Assembly: GCF_900116235.1 (NCBI RefSeq)
Contig: NZ_FPAA01000009.1
Span: 1 to 64,000, forward strand
DNA length: 64,000 nucleotides
From: Marininema halotolerans
GTDB taxonomy: Bacteria > Bacillota > Bacilli > Thermoactinomycetales > DSM-45169
Direction: 5' to 3'
In this document: one piece after another, positions 61,225-64,000 of the stretch
Layout: each line of letters starts with the position of its first letter
Numbering within the stretch: position 1 is the first letter of the stretch
Made by a program: the position numbers and the translations under genes
The notes under the pieces: generated by a model
What the model saw: only the letters and a program-made list of their open reading frames with translations
What the model was told of the DNA's origin: nothing
Database searches by the model: none

Positions 61225-62697
61225 TTATTGACCCAAAAAAGTCTCCAATCGAGTCATCACTCGCTCTTTACCCAATAATGAAATTGACTCTCTTAAGTCT
61301 GGACCATGGGTTTCTCCCGTCACTGCTGCACGTACAGGCATAAAGAGTTGCTTTCCCTTAAATCCAGTCGTTTTTTGCACAGCTTTCAACAGTTTTTTCA
61401 CCTCTTCAGGATCAAGCTCACCCTCATGGGTTTTTACCTGTTCCACAAAGGCCCCAATGACGGTAGGAACTTGCTCTTCAGCCAATACCGTTTTGGCTTC
61501 TTGGGAGTGCTCCACTTCTTCAAGGAAAAAGAGTGCGGTCAGATCCGTAATCTGGGCAACGTAATCCATCTGCTCTTGATAGAGCCCTACCAGACGAGTG
61601 ACCCAGGTTTTCTCGGATTCATTGATCGAGGAATCAATCCGTCCAGCTTTGATAAGGTGAGGAATCGCCAGATCCGTAATCCGCTCCAACGAAGCTTCTT
61701 TGATGTAATGATTATTCATCCATTTTAATTTACCCGTATCAAAAACAGCAGGTGCTTTCGAAATCCGATCCAAGGAGAAGATGTCTGTAAGCTCATCCAA
61801 GGAGAAGATCTCCTCTTCTGATTTTTCTCCGGCAGGTGCCCATCCCAAGAGAGCTAAAAAGTTATTAATCGCCTCGGGAAGATAACCCAGCTCTTTATAC
61901 TGGTCAATAAATTGAATGATGGACTCATCCCGCTTACTCATTTTTTTCCCTTCAGGATTTAAAATGAGCGGCGCATGAGCAAATCGAGGAATTTTAAATC
62001 CGAAGGCTTCATAAAGCAGAATTTGCCGCGGAGTATTAGAAAGATGCTCTTCCCCACGAACCACATCCGTAATTTCCATGAGAGCATCGTCGATCGTCAC
62101 TGCAAAATTGTAGGTCGGGCGACCATCCGGACGTGCAATGATAAAATCGCCGATGCCATCCGTTTCAAAGGAAACATCCCCACGAACGATATCTTCAATA
62201 AGGATCTTTCGCCCGGCCGGAACACGAAACCGAACGGAAGACATCCGTCCCTCTGACTCCCTCGCGGACCTCTCTTCCTCTGTGAGATCACGACAGCGAC
62301 CGATATATCGCGGGGCTTGTCCTGCTGCGAGTTGCCGCTCACGATCTTGTTCAAGTTCCTCAGAAGTGCAATAACAGGGATATGCCTGTTTGCTAGTCAG
62401 TAGGCGCTTTAGATACTCTTCATAAATGCCCGTACGTTCCATGGAACGATAGGGAGCATGAGGCCCACCCACATCAACGCTCTCGTCCCATTGGATCCCT
62501 AACCAAGCAAGAGCTGCCATCTGCTTTTCTTCCGCATCCACCACATTCCGCTCGGTATCCGTATCTTCAATGCGAACAATAAAATCGCCACCATGTTTCT
62601 TTGCCCATAAATAACTAAATAATGCCGTTCGTGCACCACCAATATGTAGGTGTCCGGTCGGACTTGGTGCGTAACGTGTACGTACTCGATCAGCCAT
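61225..62697 (-). CDS. gltX: glutamyl-tRNA synthetase
   Basis: 490 residues. The class I motifs [13 protein letters not shown] and KMSKRDES are present, with the zinc-like CYCTSEEL region. In Bacillales this enzyme usually charges both tRNA-Glu and tRNA-Gln; I cannot confirm that here. It follows ispF by 23 bp; the end carries the promoter of the T-box leader. Confidence 0.96.
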   Translation of the reverse strand: MADRVRTRYAPSPTGHLHIGGARTALFSYLWAKKHGGDFIVRIEDTDTERNVVDAEEKQMAALAWLGIQWDESVDVGGPHAPYRSMERTGIYEEYLKRLLTSKQAYPCYCTSEELEQDRERQLAAGQAPRYIGRCRDLTEEERSARESEGRMSSVRFRVPAGRKILIEDIVRGDVSFETDGIGDFIIARPDGRPTYNFAVTIDDALMEITDVVRGEEHLSNTPRQILLYEAFGFKIPRFAHAPLILNPEGKKMSKRDESIIQFIDQYKELGYLPEAINNFLALLGWAPAGEKSEEEIFSLDELTDIFSLDRISKAPAVFDTGKLKWMNNHYIKEASLERITDLAIPHLIKAGRIDSSINESEKTWVTRLVGLYQEQMDYVAQITDLTALFFLEEVEHSQEAKTVLAEEQVPTVIGAFVEQVKTHEGELDPEEVKKLLKAVQKTTGFKGKQLFMPVRAAVTGETHGPDLRESISLLGKERVMTRLETFLGQ

Positions 62698-62720
62698 TAC
62701 ACCCTCACCTCACCCAGTAT

Positions 62721-63200
62721 TTATTGTTTTTTTAACAAGCAGACCACAGCCATCGCAGCAATTCCCTCTTCACGCCCAGTAAAGCCAAGTTGCTCGGTTG
62801 TCGTTGCTTTTATATTGATATCCGTTACATCCGCCTGCAATAATTCAGCAATTCTTTCCCGAATCACCGGGATATGTGGAGCCATTTTTGGACGTTGGGC
62901 AATCACTGTTGCATCCAGGTTACCTAAGGTATATCCCTTTGCCACCGCCAACTCCCATACCACGCGCATTAACTCTGCACTATCAGCCCCTTCAAAAGCC
63001 GGGTCGGTATCAGGGAAATGCTTACCTATATCCCCCTCTCCCAACGCACCCAGCACGGCATCGGATATGGCATGTAGCAACACATCCGCATCAGAGTGTC
63101 CAGCCAGTCCCAGGGAATACGGGATGGCGATTCCACCTAAAATCAAGGGGCGCCCTTCTGCAAAAGCATGTACATCAAAACCTTGCCCTACTTTAATCAT
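62721..63200 (-). CDS. ispF: 2-C-methyl-D-erythritol 2,4-cyclodiphosphate synthase
   Basis: 159 residues. Metal ligands in GFDVHAF (Asp8, His10) and His42 in [17 protein letters not shown]; the [14 protein letters not shown] segment follows. It forms the cyclic diphosphate in the MEP isoprenoid pathway. It overlaps ispD by eight bases. Confidence 0.97.
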   Translation of the reverse strand: MIKVGQGFDVHAFAEGRPLILGGIAIPYSLGLAGHSDADVLLHAISDAVLGALGEGDIGKHFPDTDPAFEGADSAELMRVVWELAVAKGYTLGNLDATVIAQRPKMAPHIPVIRERIAELLQADVTDINIKATTTEQLGFTGREEGIAAMAVVCLLKKQ

Positions 63201-63888
63201 GGGTCGAACACCTCATATTCCATATCGCTTCCGCCAATACCAAATCCTCAGGTGTAGTTAACTTTAAATTCACATAATCACCATGGATGACACGAACCAG
63301 AACACCCATCTCTTCCACAAGTCGCGCATCATCGGTTGCTTCAATTCCTGTTTCGATCCCCTTTTGATGGGCCTTTAGCAGTAATTCCTTTGAAAAAGCT
63401 TGGGGTGTCTGCACTGCCCACAGTTGATTCCGATCCAGCGTACTTTCAACCGTCCCTGCATCTGATACTTTCTTTACTGTATCCTTCACAGGCACAGCTA
63501 AAATAGCGGCGCCAGTTTCCTTCGCAGCCACTAACAATTGATCCACTTGTGCACGCGTCACAAAAGGACGTACGGCATCATGTACCAGCACCCACTCCGC
63601 ATCAATTGCCTTTAACCCTTGGTAGACACTCGATTGTCGTTCGCCTCCACCCTGGACCAGACGAATGGACGGTGATTCCATCTGATACTGATGGAGAAGG
63701 CCTTCCACTACTTCCCGCTCTTCTTCTCGCACAGCAATTACAATTTCTGTGATCGCTGGATGACCTTCAAATACACGCAAAGTATGAATGAAAACTGGGG
63801 CCCCAGCAATTTCGAGAAACTGTTTACTCACTTTCGTTCCCATACGCTTTCCAATCCCAGCGGCTGGGATGACAACCCCTACACCCAT
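63193..63888 (-). CDS. ispD: 2-C-methyl-D-erythritol 4-phosphate cytidylyltransferase
   Basis: 231 residues. The nucleotide-binding [20 protein letters not shown] and [12 protein letters not shown] segments are typical. It makes CDP-methylerythritol, the step two before IspF's. First gene of the ispD-ispF-gltX unit visible here. GGGGGAAAC precedes the ATG. Confidence 0.96.
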   Translation of the reverse strand: MGVGVVIPAAGIGKRMGTKVSKQFLEIAGAPVFIHTLRVFEGHPAITEIVIAVREEEREVVEGLLHQYQMESPSIRLVQGGGERQSSVYQGLKAIDAEWVLVHDAVRPFVTRAQVDQLLVAAKETGAAILAVPVKDTVKKVSDAGTVESTLDRNQLWAVQTPQAFSKELLLKAHQKGIETGIEATDDARLVEEMGVLVRVIHGDYVNLKLTTPEDLVLAEAIWNMRCSTHD

Positions 63889-63918
63889 CGGTTGTTTCCC
63901 CCTTCAAAAACACAAGAA

Positions 63919-63952
63919 CACCCGGCGACGGAGATGCCACCCGACGCCGGGC
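63919..63952 (-). terminator. hairpin between the upstream gene and ispD
   Basis: Stem CCCGGCG/CGCCGGG extended by CGG/CCG after a mismatch. The minus-strand side continues TGTTCTTGTGTTTTT, a broken T run, so it is probably a weak terminator. Confidence 0.55.
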
Positions 63953-63981
63953 GCTACAAGGAATCGATCAAGAATTGCTTG

Positions 63982-64000
63982 TTAAAGCGCCTGTTCCAGC
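63982..64000 (-). CDS. possible C-terminal end of the preceding gene (partial)
   Basis: The last 19 bases can be read LEQAL then TAA on the minus strand. In Bacillales the gene before ispD is usually yacL (PIN/TRAM membrane protein). Only five codons are visible, and another frame is open to 63968, so the identity is a guess. Confidence 0.2.

Overview
The window looks like a chromosomal core region of a spore-forming Firmicute of the order Bacillales. The gene order follows the Bacillus subtilis 0-3 degree region: disA-side ispD-ispF-gltX-cysE-cysS-mrnC-rlmB-rae1-sigH-rpmG-secE-nusG-rplKAJL-ybxB-rpoBC-L7Ae-rpsLG-fusA-tuf, then the S10/spc/alpha ribosomal operons, ecf-truA-rplM-rpsI, and ybaK-cwlD-mrp-gerD-kbaA-pdaB. 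GerD, CwlD, PdaB, KbaA, SigH and a SpoIIM-family protein indicate endospore formation. Moderate GC, frequent GTG/TTG starts and strong GGAGG-type ribosome binding sites would fit a Thermoactinomycetaceae- or Paenibacillus-like lineage, but that placement is inference. Almost all core genes lie on the minus strand, so transcription runs from high to low coordinates.

Layout from the left. Positions 1-284 are noncoding and resemble the sequence just upstream of an rRNA operon. 285-5435 holds OsmC, SpoIIM-family, pdaB, kbaA, gerD and a FetAB-type ABC exporter. 5436-7874 holds mrp, cwlD and ybaK. 7983-12261 holds rpsI-rplM behind an L13 leader, then truA and the ECF energy-coupling module. 12358-27649 is the uninterrupted S10-spc-alpha cluster from rpsJ to rplQ, with secY, adk, map, infA, rpmJ and rpoA, a sigma-A promoter before rpsJ and another before rpoA.

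28183-38494 is an accessory block of about 10.5 kb. It separates tuf from rpsJ, which are often neighbours in Bacillales. It encodes a LolA-fold lipoprotein, an esterase with a Fur-like operator, a GNAT acetyltransferase, a small secreted protein, a Tat-exported PhoD, a GlpQ-like lipoprotein, an eight-repeat YVTN propeller and a secreted phosphodiesterase with a freshly duplicated jelly-roll domain. The four genes from phoD onward suggest scavenging of phosphate from teichoic acids or phospholipid headgroups.

38931-64000 returns to the core: tuf-fusA-rpsG-rpsL-L7Ae, rpoC-rpoB, ybxB, rplL-rplJ with an L10 leader, rplA-rplK-nusG-secE-rpmG, sigH, rae1-rlmB-mrnC-cysS-cysE under a cysteine T-box, and gltX-ispF-ispD.

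I see no CRISPR array, tRNA, transposase or prophage. I do not see an obvious new defence or mobile system. The least explained items are several very short ORFs with good ribosome binding sites in spacers, the palindromic repeats at the rpoB promoter, a hairpin that may set the nusG ribosome binding distance, structured spacers before rpmJ and rpsL, and the accessory block itself.
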